Positions 1 to 9,081 are shown, numbered from the stretch's first letter. The stretch: DNA of 64,000 bases from Flavihumibacter rivuli (GCF_018595685.2 NZ_CP092334.1:1888001-1952000), one strand, 5' to 3'. Numbers and translations are program-made. The notes: generated by a model from the letters alone, not told the origin.

Positions 1-1
1 G

Positions 2-847
2 GAGGTCCCCAATTCCATTGCCGGAAACAATGATGAACGCGCTGAAACCGGCAGCGATGGTATTCTTAGGATCTACAATGTATCAAAGCCCACCCTGACC
101 GTTTACCTTCCGGATGCGGGGAAATCAAATGGTACAGCTGTGATCATTTGTCCCGGTGGCGGATACCGCCTCCTGGCAGCAGGCCATGAAGGAGCTGATG
201 TAGCCAGGGAATTTACCAAATGGGGAGTTACCGCATTCGTGTTGAAGTACCGGCTTCCTGATGATGCCATTATGAAGGACAAAAGCATTGCCCCACTGCA
301 GGATGCGCAAAGGGCCATTCAAATGGTAAGGGATAAGGCCAAGATCTGGCAGCTTAACCCCAAGCAGATCGGCATTATGGGATTCAGTGCCGGGGGCCAC
401 CTGGCGGCATCTGCCGGTGTACATTTTGATAAAGCAGAAATAGATAACCCATTGAAGACTTCCCTGAGGCCCGACTTCATGATCCTTGTTTACCCGGTGA
501 TCAGTTTTACGGATGAACTTGCGCATAAGGGTTCCCGTGAGCAACTCCTCGGGAAGACGCCGGATAAGAAACAGGTAATGTTCTTCTCTGCCGAGCAGCA
601 GGTCACCAAGAAAACCCCGCCTACCTTCCTTGTGCATGCAAAGGACGACAAAGCCGTAAAGTATGAGAATTCTATGGCCTTCGCCGCATCACTTGAACAA
701 AACAAGGTAAAACATGACATTTACCTCTACGATAAAGGGGGCCATGGCTTTGGCATGGTAAATAAAACCTCCGATGTAAAGTGGATGAAATATGTGCAAC
801 AATGGATGGCCGACCAGGACCTTCTGATCAGGACCACAAAGTTCTAA
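2..847 (+). CDS. Alpha/beta hydrolase (esterase-like), 5' truncated by window edge
   Basis: The open frame runs in from the left edge with no start codon, so the N-terminus is missing; 281 codons are visible. The fold is that of a secreted-type esterase or acetyl-xylan/feruloyl-esterase-like alpha/beta hydrolase. An oxyanion-hole motif PGGGY lies near the visible start. The nucleophile elbow GFSAGG has its Ser codon at 386-388, an Asp in HAKDD is at about 644-646, and the catalytic His in GGHGFG is at 743-745, so the triad is complete. The substrate cannot be named; many Bacteroidota members act on acylated plant polysaccharides (family knowledge, not shown here). A strong hairpin follows the stop codon, and the next gene is convergent. 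Confidence 0.85.
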   Translation, partial: EVPNSIAGNNDERAETGSDGILRIYNVSKPTLTVYLPDAGKSNGTAVIICPGGGYRLLAAGHEGADVAREFTKWGVTAFVLKYRLPDDAIMKDKSIAPLQDAQRAIQMVRDKAKIWQLNPKQIGIMGFSAGGHLAASAGVHFDKAEIDNPLKTSLRPDFMILVYPVISFTDELAHKGSREQLLGKTPDKKQVMFFSAEQQVTKKTPPTFLVHAKDDKAVKYENSMAFAASLEQNKVKHDIYLYDKGGHGFGMVNKTSDVKWMKYVQQWMADQDLLIRTTKF

Positions 848-865
848 ATCGATGCGTTTGTCAAT

Positions 866-897
866 AAAAAAGCCGCCAGTATCCTGGCGGCTTTTGT
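866..897. terminator. Bidirectional Rho-independent terminator
   Basis: A perfect 9-bp stem (871-879 with 884-892) and a 4-base loop are flanked by an A-run on the left and a T-rich run on the right. It can stop both the plus-strand hydrolase transcript and the minus-strand aspartate kinase transcript, which converge here. Confidence 0.88.
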
Positions 898-912
898 TTG
901 CACATATTAATA

Positions 913-2235
913 TCATTCCAGGCCAAAGAGCCCTTTATTCAACAACTGAAGAGTTTCTGTCTTATAATTACCCGGGATGAGCAGGGATACATTGTGCCGG
1001 CTTCCCCCATAGCTCACCATCCTGACCGGAACGGGCTTCAGGGCTTCAAAAAGCTTGCTCAGGATATCCTGGGTCTGGGCAATATCATTACCAACAATAG
1101 AAACAATGGTCTGGTCCCTGTCCACTTCAATATTACCGAATGGCTCCAGTTCCTTTACGATAGCATCAAGGAAGGCGGGATTATCGATCGTTACAGATAC
1201 AGCTACCTCTGAAGTGGTGATCATATCAATAGGTGTGCGGTATTTCTCGAAAACCTCGAAGATTTTCCTGAGGAAACCATAGGCCAGCAACATCCTGGTG
1301 CTCTTGATATTGATGGCAATGATCCCATCCTTTGCAGCGATGGCCTTCACCCCAACAGAACCAGCGTCCTTGGTGATAACCGTTCCTGCTGCCTCAGGTT
1401 GCATGGTATTCAGCAGTTTTACCGGTACCTTTTCCTGTTGGGCCGGCCAGATACAGGTAGGGTGCAGGATCTTCGCGCCGAAGTAGGCCAACTCCGCGGC
1501 TTCCTCAAAGCTCAATTGCTCAACCGGAATGGTTTTCTTTACCACGCGTGGGTCATTGTTATGCATCCCGTCAATATCGGTCCAGATCTCACACACAGAT
1601 GCATTCGCAGCAGCAGCAACCAATGATGCAGTATAGTCACTGCCGCCACGCTTAAGGTTATCTACTTCCCCCCTTGCATTACGGCAGATATAACCCTGCG
1701 TAATAAAGAGTGCTATATCCTTATGCTGCTCGAGTAAAGCGGTCAGTTTCTGGCGAATGGACGGCAACTGCGGTTCGTCATTCGCATCAATGCTCATGAA
1801 TTCCAATGCCGGCAACAGGAAATGCTTTACGCCTATTTCCTCCAGGTAAACACAGAATAGTTTTGTACTCATCAGTTCCCCCTGCGCAAGGATATCCTTA
1901 TTGAGCGCTTCATTAAAGGATATCTTGGTGATGATATTCAAGAATTCGAAATGCTCGGCAATGATGGCATTGGCCTTCTCCCTGGAAGTATCCTGTTTCA
2001 CCAGCGCGGTAATGAAGTTTTTATAGTGCTGTTCCAGGTTATCAATTACCTGTTTCGCTTCCTGTTTATCGCCTTTTGACAAGGCTTCACCAATAGCCAC
2101 CAGCGTATTGGTAGTTCCGCTTAAAGCACTTAGTACCACGATCTTGGGTTCGTTATCCCTTGTGATCAGTTGAGCCACCTGGTGCATCCTCTCCGACTTT
2201 CCAACGGAGGTGCCACCGAACTTCATTACTTTCAT
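913..2235 (-). CDS. Aspartate kinase (monofunctional)
   Basis: Phosphorylates L-aspartate, the first step toward lysine, threonine, methionine and diaminopimelate. The 440-residue protein begins with the family signature KFGGTS (residues 5-10), followed by the amino acid kinase fold with a KRGGSDYTA substrate/ATP segment in the middle. The last roughly 130 residues form paired ACT domains, including IVSIVGND, so feedback control by end-product amino acids is expected. There is no homoserine dehydrogenase domain, so this is a LysC-type stand-alone enzyme rather than a ThrA fusion. It starts at an ATG, lies downstream of the Ldh-family gene on the same strand with a 148-base gap, and ends against a bidirectional terminator. 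Confidence 0.95.
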   Translation of the reverse strand: MKVMKFGGTSVGKSERMHQVAQLITRDNEPKIVVLSALSGTTNTLVAIGEALSKGDKQEAKQVIDNLEQHYKNFITALVKQDTSREKANAIIAEHFEFLNIITKISFNEALNKDILAQGELMSTKLFCVYLEEIGVKHFLLPALEFMSIDANDEPQLPSIRQKLTALLEQHKDIALFITQGYICRNARGEVDNLKRGGSDYTASLVAAAANASVCEIWTDIDGMHNNDPRVVKKTIPVEQLSFEEAAELAYFGAKILHPTCIWPAQQEKVPVKLLNTMQPEAAGTVITKDAGSVGVKAIAAKDGIIAINIKSTRMLLAYGFLRKIFEVFEKYRTPIDMITTSEVAVSVTIDNPAFLDAIVKELEPFGNIEVDRDQTIVSIVGNDIAQTQDILSKLFEALKPVPVRMVSYGGSRHNVSLLIPGNYKTETLQLLNKGLFGLE

Positions 2236-2271
2236 TGAGCGTAGTTTGTTTTTATTGATTCATAAATATTC

Positions 2272-2300
2272 GACCCGGACACCAATGATAATGTCCGGTC
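2272..2300. other. Inverted repeat between Ldh-family gene and aspartate kinase
   Basis: Two arms, 2272-2281 and 2292-2300, pair over nine positions (3 + 6 bp with one bulged base) around a 10-base loop. It lies 37 bases upstream of the aspartate kinase start on the minus strand. No T-run follows, so it is not a standard terminator; it could be an operator or a leader hairpin. The function is unknown. Confidence 0.4.
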
Positions 2301-2383
2301 AATAGAAATCCCCAAAAAGTTTCTGGTAGGTGAAAACTGAACGCCTCATACCGTTCCAGGATGGCAAGCAAAAGTCTCCGAAG

Positions 2384-3463
2384 TTAAAACTTGATCGCGA
2401 ATTTTTGGGCAAGATCTTCCAGGTCCTTCACCACAGGGGCTAACAGGGGGATTCCCTTTTGCATTCTTTCCCCTTCCATTTCCCGCTCAGGATCACCAGG
2501 TATCAATACCTTCTCCTGCCCTTCTACCGGCTTTGCAGAACGGAAGCGCCTGATCCAGTTATCCATATGCTCCTTGAAATCATCGGCAGGGCGGAAAGCA
2601 TCGATCCGCATGGCGCCAAAGAAATGCCCTATCCCTTTACCTGGCATCCCGGTAGGCATCGGCACATAGGCCGGGAAAGGAGGAACCCAGGGTCCATAAT
2701 TGGCCCCGCTGAGTACGGCTGAAAAGATATCGACTATTGAGCCAAGCGCGTACCCCTTATGGCTGCCGTGCTCGCGGTCCCCACCGAGCGGTAACAATGC
2801 GCCACCGGTTTTCAAGGCATGTGCATCAACCGTAGAGATGCCGTCCTTATCCTGGATCCAACCCTGTGGCGCATCCAGGTTCTTTCTTTGCAATATCTCC
2901 AGTTTTCCGTTAGCTGCGGTAGTTGTAGCCAGGTCGGCCACAAATGCCGGCTCCCCGCCTGCGGGAATGGCTACGCATATGGGATTGGTCCCCAACAAAC
3001 GTTCAACAGAAAAGGTAGGTGCCACCAGTGGGCTGGCATTGGTCATGCTGATACCGATCATATCCTTTTCCAGGGCCATCATGGCATGGTAACCAGCGAT
3101 CCCATAGTGGTTGCTGTTCTGTACACTTACCCAGCCTGTTCCTACCGCGGCCGCCTTATCCATGGCTACCTTCATGGCGAATGGGGCAACCACCAGCCCA
3201 AGCCCGCTATCACCATCCACTACAGCGGTTGACGGGGTTTCATGGATGATTCTCAGGGAGGGGGTGGCGTTAACGCGACCAGCTTCCCAAAGCCTTACAT
3301 ACCCACTCAGGCGGGCCACGCCATGGGAATCGATCCCCCTCAGGTCAGCACTCAGTAATACTGTTGCAGCGGTCGCGGCATCTGCGTCGGGACATCCCAT
3401 TGCAAGGAATACGGATTCTGTAAACCCCTTCAGTTGGGGATAAGAAATGATTTGATCTGCCAT
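2384..3463 (-). CDS. Ldh-family oxidoreductase (malate/L-lactate/ureidoglycolate dehydrogenase type)
   Basis: Predicted NAD(P)-dependent 2-hydroxyacid dehydrogenase of the YlbC/ComC (Ldh_2) family, which is unrelated in fold to classical malate dehydrogenase. The 359-residue product carries the family motif GIDSHGVARL near residue 45, with the catalytic His, a SNHYGIAGY motif near residue 118, and the Ser/Asn-rich cofactor segment ISMTNASPLVAP. Substrate preference (malate, lactate, sulfolactate, ureidoglycolate) cannot be read from the sequence. The ATG at 3463 is preferred over an upstream in-frame start at 3505, because the extra residues are not family-like and the stretch just upstream resembles a promoter (TTATTTTG with TTG 19 bases before it). 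Confidence 0.9.
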   Translation of the reverse strand: MADQIISYPQLKGFTESVFLAMGCPDADAATAATVLLSADLRGIDSHGVARLSGYVRLWEAGRVNATPSLRIIHETPSTAVVDGDSGLGLVVAPFAMKVAMDKAAAVGTGWVSVQNSNHYGIAGYHAMMALEKDMIGISMTNASPLVAPTFSVERLLGTNPICVAIPAGGEPAFVADLATTTAANGKLEILQRKNLDAPQGWIQDKDGISTVDAHALKTGGALLPLGGDREHGSHKGYALGSIVDIFSAVLSGANYGPWVPPFPAYVPMPTGMPGKGIGHFFGAMRIDAFRPADDFKEHMDNWIRRFRSAKPVEGQEKVLIPGDPEREMEGERMQKGIPLLAPVVKDLEDLAQKFAIKF

Positions 3464-3501
3464 AAAGCAAAATAACAGTTTTGCCTTTGAATGCAACACA
3501 A

Positions 3502-3534
3502 ACAAAAACCGCTGACCTTGAAAAGGCAGCGGCT
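3502..3534 (-). terminator. Rho-independent terminator of ssb
   Basis: On the minus strand an 8-bp outer stem (3527-3534 with 3507-3514) and an inner 4-bp CCTT/AAGG stem with one bulge are followed by TTTTTGTTTG. It lies just after the ssb stop codon. Confidence 0.75.
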
Positions 3535-3559
3535 GGTACGTTATTTCATTTCATCCTTA

Positions 3560-4024
3560 TTAGAAGGGCAGGTCATCTTCCATAGGCATAGAAGAGGGTT
3601 GCTGCATAGCTGGTGCCGGCGCGGCATTAAAGCTATTGTTGCCGTAATTATTTCCGCCACCATACTGCTGTTGCCCCGGCTGCTGGTAACCACCCTGCTG
3701 TCCTTCAGTCTTACTGCCCAACAACTGCACATTCTGTACCCTAAGGGTCAGGGATGCACCTGTAGTGCCGTCATTCTTGGGATAGGTCCTCACTTCTGGG
3801 GTGCCTTCAACATATACCTGGGTACCCTTGCGCAAATAAGGCGCAATAGCGGTCCTGTCTGTCCAATATGCACATTCTACCCAAATGGTCTTCTCCTGCT
3901 GGTTACCCTGGCTGTCACGATACTTCTCCGTATGGGCAACGTTAAAATTCAATACAGATCTTCCGTTAACATTGTTGGTCACACAATCCTTTCCTAAGTT
4001 CCCGATGACTTGAAGCTTGATCAT
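3560..4024 (-). CDS. ssb: Single-stranded DNA-binding protein
   Basis: Coats single-stranded DNA in replication, recombination and repair. The 154-residue protein has an N-terminal OB fold (about residues 1-105, beginning MIKLQVIGNLG and including the NVAHTEKYRD strand region). A Gln/Gly/Asn-rich disordered linker of about 35 residues follows, and the protein ends with the acidic tip DDLPF, which in this family docks partner proteins. The ATG at 4024 fits the family start; an upstream in-frame extension to 4099 carries unrelated residues and is rejected. It is transcribed divergently from mnmA. Confidence 0.96.
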   Translation of the reverse strand: MIKLQVIGNLGKDCVTNNVNGRSVLNFNVAHTEKYRDSQGNQQEKTIWVECAYWTDRTAIAPYLRKGTQVYVEGTPEVRTYPKNDGTTGASLTLRVQNVQLLGSKTEGQQGGYQQPGQQQYGGGNNYGNNSFNAAPAPAMQQPSSMPMEDDLPF

Positions 4025-4191
4025 AATAATAAATTTAGCTGCGTAATAAAAATATTCAGGAAGGCAATTTACAGTTTTGTGGTCTCCTTCCTCCCCCACC
4101 CTTACGCTATGTTGATAACTTCCTTTTATCCTAAATTCCCCAGGAAGGCCACCTATATATTTGCATATACAACAATGAATTATTTCCTTCG

Positions 4192-4199
4192 TATATTTG
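4192..4199 (+). promoter_or_regulatory. Candidate -7 box of mnmA
   Basis: TATATTTG fits the Bacteroidota -7 consensus TAnnTTTG and ends 18 bases before the mnmA ATG. A second identical 8-mer lies at 4156-4163. Neither has a clear TTTG at the expected -33 spacing, so confidence is moderate. Confidence 0.5.
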
Positions 4200-4217
4200 C
4201 AGCCTTAAAGGATATAT

Positions 4218-5327
4218 ATGAGCCGGAAAGGAAAGGTTTTGGTGGCGATGAGTGGCGGTATTGACAGTACCGTAACGGCACTGATGTTGCACCAGGAAGG
4301 GTACGAGGTAGTGGGCATCACCATGAAAACATGGGATTATGCTACATCAGGGGCCAGCAAAAAGGAAACCGGGTGCTGCAACCTCGACTCCTTCAACGAT
4401 GCGAGGATGGCCGCAGTACAGCATGGATTCCCGCACTTTGTACTGGATATCAGGGAAGAGTTCGGGGATTTTGTGATCGAGAATTTCGTTGATGAATACC
4501 TCGCGGGAAGGACTCCCAACCCCTGCGTGATGTGCAATACCCATATCAAGTGGAGGGCATTGTTGAAACGGGCCGATGCACTGGAATGCGATTTTATTGC
4601 TACCGGGCATTACGCCAATGTGCACCAACACCGTAATGGCAGGTTTTACATCAGCAAGGGCCTCGATGAACTGAAAGACCAGAGCTATGTGCTTTGGGGA
4701 CTGCAGCAGGACCTGCTCAGCAGGACCCTATTACCCCTTGGTAAGTACCGCAAGACCGAGATCAGGCAGATGGCCCATGATTTCGGCTATCCTGAACTGG
4801 CCAAAAAAGCGGAGAGCTACGAGATCTGCTTTGTGCCGGACAATGACTACAGGGGTTTCCTGAAAAAGAAAGTGGAAGGCCTGGAAGAAAAGGTTGCCAA
4901 TGGCAATTTCGTTGATAAAAATGGAAAGGTACTTGGCAAACACAAAGGTTATCCTTTCTATACCATCGGCCAGCGCAAAGGCCTGGAGGTAACTTTCGGC
5001 AAACCGGTTTATGTAACGGGTATCATTCCCGAGACCAATACAGTGGTGCTGGGTGACGAAGAGGACCTCAATCGCACTGAGGCCGTAATAAGCAAGATCA
5101 ACTGGATCAAGTATGAGGGCATCACCGATGGCATGGAAGCCACCACCAAGATCCGCTACAAGGATAAAGGCTCCCTCTCCACCCTTTACCAGCACGAAAA
5201 TGGGGTTAAGGTGCAATTCTTTGAGGACGTTAAAGGTGTTGCGCCCGGACAAAGTGCGGTATTTTATGAGGGTGATGATGTGATCGGGGGCGGCATCATC
5301 CAGCGCCAGCCCATCACACTGGGTTAA
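4218..5327 (+). CDS. mnmA: tRNA-specific 2-thiouridylase MnmA
   Basis: Thiolates U34 in the wobble position of tRNAs for Lys, Glu and Gln, using ATP and a persulfide relay. The 369-residue protein has the PP-loop SGGIDST (about residues 12-18), the first catalytic Cys in NPCVMCN near residue 100 and the second in YEICFVPDND near residue 200, with the usual C-terminal beta-barrel. All active-site residues are present and the length is typical. The ATG at 4218 is preceded by a TATATTTG box. A hairpin terminator follows directly, overlapping the promoter of the next gene. Confidence 0.97.
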   Translation: MSRKGKVLVAMSGGIDSTVTALMLHQEGYEVVGITMKTWDYATSGASKKETGCCNLDSFNDARMAAVQHGFPHFVLDIREEFGDFVIENFVDEYLAGRTPNPCVMCNTHIKWRALLKRADALECDFIATGHYANVHQHRNGRFYISKGLDELKDQSYVLWGLQQDLLSRTLLPLGKYRKTEIRQMAHDFGYPELAKKAESYEICFVPDNDYRGFLKKKVEGLEEKVANGNFVDKNGKVLGKHKGYPFYTIGQRKGLEVTFGKPVYVTGIIPETNTVVLGDEEDLNRTEAVISKINWIKYEGITDGMEATTKIRYKDKGSLSTLYQHENGVKVQFFEDVKGVAPGQSAVFYEGDDVIGGGIIQRQPITLG

Positions 5328-5354
5328 GCAATAAAGACCGGCGGAAAATCGTTT

Positions 5355-5386
5355 AAACCAGGCCACAATTGGCTTGGTTTTTTATT
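5355..5386 (+). terminator. Rho-independent terminator of mnmA
   Basis: A 10-bp stem with one G-T wobble (5355-5364 with 5371-5380) and a 6-base loop is followed by TTTATT. Its T-run overlaps the -33 element of the next promoter. Confidence 0.8.
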
Positions 5387-5415
5387 GCAAAGCAACAGCC
5401 AGATCTTTAGCTTTG
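5384..5415 (+). promoter_or_regulatory. Promoter of the lipoprotein gene at 5442
   Basis: ATTG at 5384-5387, a 20-base spacer and TAGCTTTG at 5408-5415 match the Bacteroidota -33/-7 pattern. Expected transcription start is about 5420, which leaves a leader of about 20 bases. Confidence 0.65.
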
Positions 5416-5441
5416 TCTATCATCAGTACCATGAACCACAT

Positions 5442-6188
5442 ATGAGATCGATCCTTTTCAAAACACTTATCCTTTCAGGAATGGTAGCGCTGGGCGCCTG
5501 TGGGAAAGAGTCTGCGACACTGGAAACCACCAGGCCAGAGGAATACTTCAATCTGCAGCCAGGTAAATACATTATTTACCAGTTGGACTCCACTGTCAGG
5601 AAGGAAGGTTCCAATACAGATTTTATTGTAAGAAGTTACCAGGCCAAGGATGAAGTGGACCAGGAAGTAATGGACAACCTGGGAAGGAAAAGCTGGCGTA
5701 TATTCCGTTATATCCGATCACTCAATAGTACCAACGAAGCCGATTGGAAACCGCTGGCCACCTACCTGGTGACACCCAATTTTGAGGATGTGGAAGTGAT
5801 CGATAACAACCAACGCTACATTAAGCTCATCGCGCCGGTTGTGGAAGGCAAGACCTGGTTTGGCAACCGCCATATCAATACCACCCTCGGGACAGAACTG
5901 GATTACCTTGACGAATGGGAATACCAATACCAGGATATCGGGGCTTCCTTTACCCCGCTGAACACCCCGGTTGACAACACCATTAGTATCCTCCAGGCGG
6001 ATGAGACCGATGGCGCTCCTGAAAACCCGAATGCCTATAGCGCCAGAACCTATAGTAAAGAGGTATACGGTTGGGGAATAGGAATGATATATAAAGAACT
6101 TTTAACCTGGGAAACGCAGTTGAATAACGACAACAGGTATGTAAGGACCGGCTTCGGGATCAAACTCCGGATGATCAGCCACAACTAA
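5442..6188 (+). CDS. Predicted lipoprotein of unknown function
   Basis: I do not recognise a named family. The 248-residue product starts with a signal peptide ending in a lipobox (VALGAC, Cys near residue 19), so it should be lipidated and anchored in the envelope. The mature part has alternating beta-strand-like segments (GKYIIYQLDSTV, KSWRIFRYIRS, RTGFGIKLRMIS) and no obvious catalytic motif, and resembles the many small beta-rich Bacteroidota lipoproteins. The ATG at 5442 is chosen over an upstream in-frame start because it places the signal peptide correctly and fits the promoter at 5384-5415. It is a single-gene unit, convergent with the methyltransferase gene. Confidence 0.75.
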   Translation: MRSILFKTLILSGMVALGACGKESATLETTRPEEYFNLQPGKYIIYQLDSTVRKEGSNTDFIVRSYQAKDEVDQEVMDNLGRKSWRIFRYIRSLNSTNEADWKPLATYLVTPNFEDVEVIDNNQRYIKLIAPVVEGKTWFGNRHINTTLGTELDYLDEWEYQYQDIGASFTPLNTPVDNTISILQADETDGAPENPNAYSARTYSKEVYGWGIGMIYKELLTWETQLNNDNRYVRTGFGIKLRMISHN

Positions 6189-6202
6189 TAAGTACGGAAT
6201 CT

Positions 6203-7381
6203 TTAAACAGGCTTGCACAACACCGCCGCGAACATGGTGTCCGCCCTATGTTCGTAGCCTTTTAGGTAACCCTTTGATTGCAGTTTCAATGCTGTATTAG
6301 CAGTCAACCAGTCGATTACCCCTTCATTTTCGTCCCTGAAAGCAGAACAGGTAATATATAAAAGGCACCCCCCGGGCTTAAGTCCCCTACTTGCATTGAC
6401 AGCAATTCTCTTTTGAAGGGAACTGAATTGTTCTATGGACCCAGGGTCAAAATATACGAGTTGCTCAGGCGTTCTCCCCCAGGTACCACTCCCGGAACAG
6501 GGCACATCTGCAATAACAAGGTCGAAATTCTTTTTAGCTCCGTCATAAGTCGCCATATCCGCCTCAAACTGATGATAATTCCTGATACCCGCTTCGGAAA
6601 ACCTTTTCTTAAGGTTCGCCAGGATAGAAGTTCGGATATCAGTAACCGTTAGATCAATATTCCCAAGGGTATCGACCGCGAGGATGGACTTACCACCGGA
6701 AGCAGCGCAACAATCCCAGGCCTTTAACCTGCCCGAAACGACCGGTTGGGCTATTCCTGCAGCCATGGTCATGGGCCCGGCAACCTCTTGCGAGCTCAGG
6801 TCCTGCACAACGAGATCAGTGTTGACAAGAAAATGCTCTTCAAGTTTAAATCCATTGGGTAATTGAATGGCAGATTTGCCGATTCGTTCAAACTTTGTCC
6901 CAAGCATCATAAGCTTGTCCATTACTTTCCTATCCTTCCCAGGTCTTATCCTTGCGTACAAATGTGGCTGGTAGAGGTGTGAAGTTGAAAAGGAAAAACC
7001 ATCAATATCCCCGCCCAATTGATCGAGCCAAGGAAAAATGGTCAGATCACCTGCATGGTATCCTGCCAATTGCAATTTCTCAATGACCCCAGTACCGGCA
7101 AACCCATTCCATTCAGGCCTTAAAGCAGCCAACATATTATCCGGCCCTTCTGCACACAAGAACAAACCAAGTATTACCCTCTCCTGACTCGGCAGCTGCC
7201 TGAAAGCATGCCCCAGGCGGAAATAGGCATAACATAGGTGCCCGATCTGTTTCCTGTCACGGGATCCATGCTTTTTATTTGAACTGAAATATTGCTTGAG
7301 GAAGGCCGCAAATGGCAATTGGCCATTATAGGATTCCAGCAATCTGCAGGCAGTATCCAGGTGTGCAATTGTGTAGGTCAT
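6203..7381 (-). CDS. RsmB/NOP2-type RNA (cytosine-C5) methyltransferase
   Basis: Predicted SAM-dependent m5C methyltransferase acting on rRNA, probably 16S. In the 392-residue protein the N-terminal part is helical and NusB-like. The C-terminal Rossmann domain has the SAM loop AWDCCAASGGKS near residue 220 and the two family cysteines in DVPCSGSGTW (near 295) and YITCSAFRDEN (near 350); both the catalytic and the release Cys are kept. The exact target base cannot be read from the sequence. It lies downstream of odhB on the same strand, separated by a hairpin terminator, so it is probably transcribed separately. Confidence 0.9.
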   Translation of the reverse strand: MTYTIAHLDTACRLLESYNGQLPFAAFLKQYFSSNKKHGSRDRKQIGHLCYAYFRLGHAFRQLPSQERVILGLFLCAEGPDNMLAALRPEWNGFAGTGVIEKLQLAGYHAGDLTIFPWLDQLGGDIDGFSFSTSHLYQPHLYARIRPGKDRKVMDKLMMLGTKFERIGKSAIQLPNGFKLEEHFLVNTDLVVQDLSSQEVAGPMTMAAGIAQPVVSGRLKAWDCCAASGGKSILAVDTLGNIDLTVTDIRTSILANLKKRFSEAGIRNYHQFEADMATYDGAKKNFDLVIADVPCSGSGTWGRTPEQLVYFDPGSIEQFSSLQKRIAVNASRGLKPGGCLLYITCSAFRDENEGVIDWLTANTALKLQSKGYLKGYEHRADTMFAAVLCKPV

Positions 7382-7410
7382 AGCACTTAAAAAAACTTCG
7401 GGGCCATTAA

Positions 7411-7459
7411 AGAAATTACCCTGGCAATCTCCAGCTTAGCTTTCAACACGCCAGGGTAA
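7411..7459 (-). terminator. Terminator after odhB
   Basis: On the minus strand a perfect 10-bp stem (7450-7459 with 7416-7425) closes a 24-base loop that can itself fold, followed by TTTCTTTAA. The long loop makes it less certain than the others. Confidence 0.6.
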
Positions 7460-7484
7460 CCCCAAAACTAATTCCGGTAATATA

Positions 7485-9032
7485 TTATACTTCCAACAGG
7501 GTCTTTACAGGATCCTTGCCGAACAGTAACAACTCAGGATTCTCCAGCAATTCCTTCACCCTAACCAGGAAGCTCACTGACTCGCGACCGTCAATGATAC
7601 GATGGTCGTAGCTGAGGGCCACATACATCATGGGCTTGATCACCACCTGGCCATTAACTGCCATGGGGCGTTCCTGGATCTTGTGCATACCGAGGATTGC
7701 AGACTGAGGGATATTGATGATGGGAGTACTCATCAGGGAGCCGAATACACCACCGTTGGTGATGGTGAAAGTACCCCCCTGCATTTCTTCCATGGAAAGC
7801 TTATTATCCCTTGCCTTGGTGGCGAGTTCCACAACTTTCTTTTCGATATCCGCCATACCCAGGCTTTCTGCATTACGGATCACCGGAACTACAAGGCCCT
7901 TGGGCGCAGATACGGCTATGGAAATATCGCAATAATCGTGGTATACGATAGAATCACCATCAATGTAGGCATTTACGGCTGGCCATTCCTGTAAGGCATA
8001 ACAACAAGCCTTGGTGAAGAAGCTCATGAAGCCAAGGTTCACACCATGCACTTCCTTGAACTTATCCTTGTACTTGGCGCGGATAGCCATGATCGGCGAC
8101 ATGTCCACTTCATTGAAAGTGGTCAGCATGGCAGTGGTATTCTTGGCTTCGACCAGGCGGCGGGAAACTGTCTTCCGCAGGTTGCTCATTTTCTCGCGCT
8201 TATCGTTCCTGCTGAACAATTCCTTACCAGGCGTACGGCCGGGATTGTTCAAGGCATCCAGCACATCCGTCTTCAGGATCTTTCCGCCATAACCACTAGG
8301 CGTAACCGATTTAGGATCCACTTTCTTGTCGGCAATTATTGCAGCAGCTACAGGGGAAGCTTTCAGGTCATTAGGAATTGTAGTAACTGGAGCCTGGGCA
8401 GCGGCTGGTTGGGCTGCTTTTGCCGGAGTTTCAGCAGGCTTGGCTGTACCAGCAACAGGAACGGCAACATCAGTGTCAATAGTAGCAACGATATCACCAA
8501 TTTTCAGGGTATCCCCTTCCTTAGCCACCTGCTTCAATTGACCGGCTTCTTCCGCATTCAGTTCAAAAGTCGCTTTCTCGCTTTCCAGTTCACAAAGCAC
8601 TTCATCGCGATGAACGAGGTCGCCCTCTTTCTTCAGCCATTTAACCAGGGTTACTTCACTGATCGATTCGCCTACAGTGGGGACCTTCATTTCGATCACA
8701 CCCTTACCAACGGCCTTTGCCTCTGCCACAGGGGCAGCAGCTGGAGCGGCGGTAACGGAAGGAGCGGCAGCGGCAGGAGCTGAAGATGCCGGCGCTGCTG
8801 CAGTTTCATCAATACTGGCAACAACATCACCGATCTTAAGGGTATCGCCCTCGGCGGCCTTGGTGGTAAGCACACCAGCCTGTTCTGCATTCAATTCAAA
8901 GGTTGCTTTTTCGCTTTCCAATTCAGCGATCACTTCATCGCGCTGAACATAGGAACCATTCGGCTTTAGCCATTTTACGAGGGTAACCTCACTAATTGAT
9001 TCCCCTACTGTCGGAACTTTTATATCGATCAT
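7485..9032 (-). CDS. odhB: 2-oxoglutarate dehydrogenase E2 (dihydrolipoyl succinyltransferase) with two lipoyl domains
   Basis: Transfers the succinyl group from E1 to CoA in the TCA cycle. The 515-residue protein has two lipoyl domains, each with an ESEKATFEL motif; the lipoyl lysines are K42 and K153, 111 residues apart. Ala/Pro-rich linkers, a peripheral-subunit-binding domain ([15 protein letters not shown] region, about 235-275) and the catalytic domain ending with DHRIIDG (His near 477, Asp near 481) follow. E2 enzymes of this complex usually have one lipoyl domain, so the duplication is notable. The gene sits 49 bases after sucA on the same strand and is almost certainly co-transcribed with it. 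The E3 gene is not in the window. Confidence 0.96.
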   Translation of the reverse strand: MIDIKVPTVGESISEVTLVKWLKPNGSYVQRDEVIAELESEKATFELNAEQAGVLTTKAAEGDTLKIGDVVASIDETAAAPASSAPAAAAPSVTAAPAAAPVAEAKAVGKGVIEMKVPTVGESISEVTLVKWLKKEGDLVHRDEVLCELESEKATFELNAEEAGQLKQVAKEGDTLKIGDIVATIDTDVAVPVAGTAKPAETPAKAAQPAAAQAPVTTIPNDLKASPVAAAIIADKKVDPKSVTPSGYGGKILKTDVLDALNNPGRTPGKELFSRNDKREKMSNLRKTVSRRLVEAKNTTAMLTTFNEVDMSPIMAIRAKYKDKFKEVHGVNLGFMSFFTKACCYALQEWPAVNAYIDGDSIVYHDYCDISIAVSAPKGLVVPVIRNAESLGMADIEKKVVELATKARDNKLSMEEMQGGTFTITNGGVFGSLMSTPIINIPQSAILGMHKIQERPMAVNGQVVIKPMMYVALSYDHRIIDGRESVSFLVRVKELLENPELLLFGKDPVKTLLEV

Positions 9033-9081
9033 ATGACTCGTTTCAGGTTTCTTTATGCGGATATCCTTTCTATACTATTAA

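Noticed and set aside
4731..5366. Long open frame on the minus strand across mnmA (about 211 codons)
   Set aside because: It is antisense to a complete, highly conserved gene, and its translation has no recognisable motif; codon bias of mnmA explains the open frame.
8046..8783. Open frame of about 245 codons antisense to odhB
   Set aside because: It mirrors the Ala/Pro-rich linkers and lipoyl domains of odhB and has no motif of its own.
7485..9032. Recent tandem DNA duplication inside odhB
   Set aside because: The two lipoyl domains are similar as protein, but their DNA differs at many third positions, so the duplication is old.
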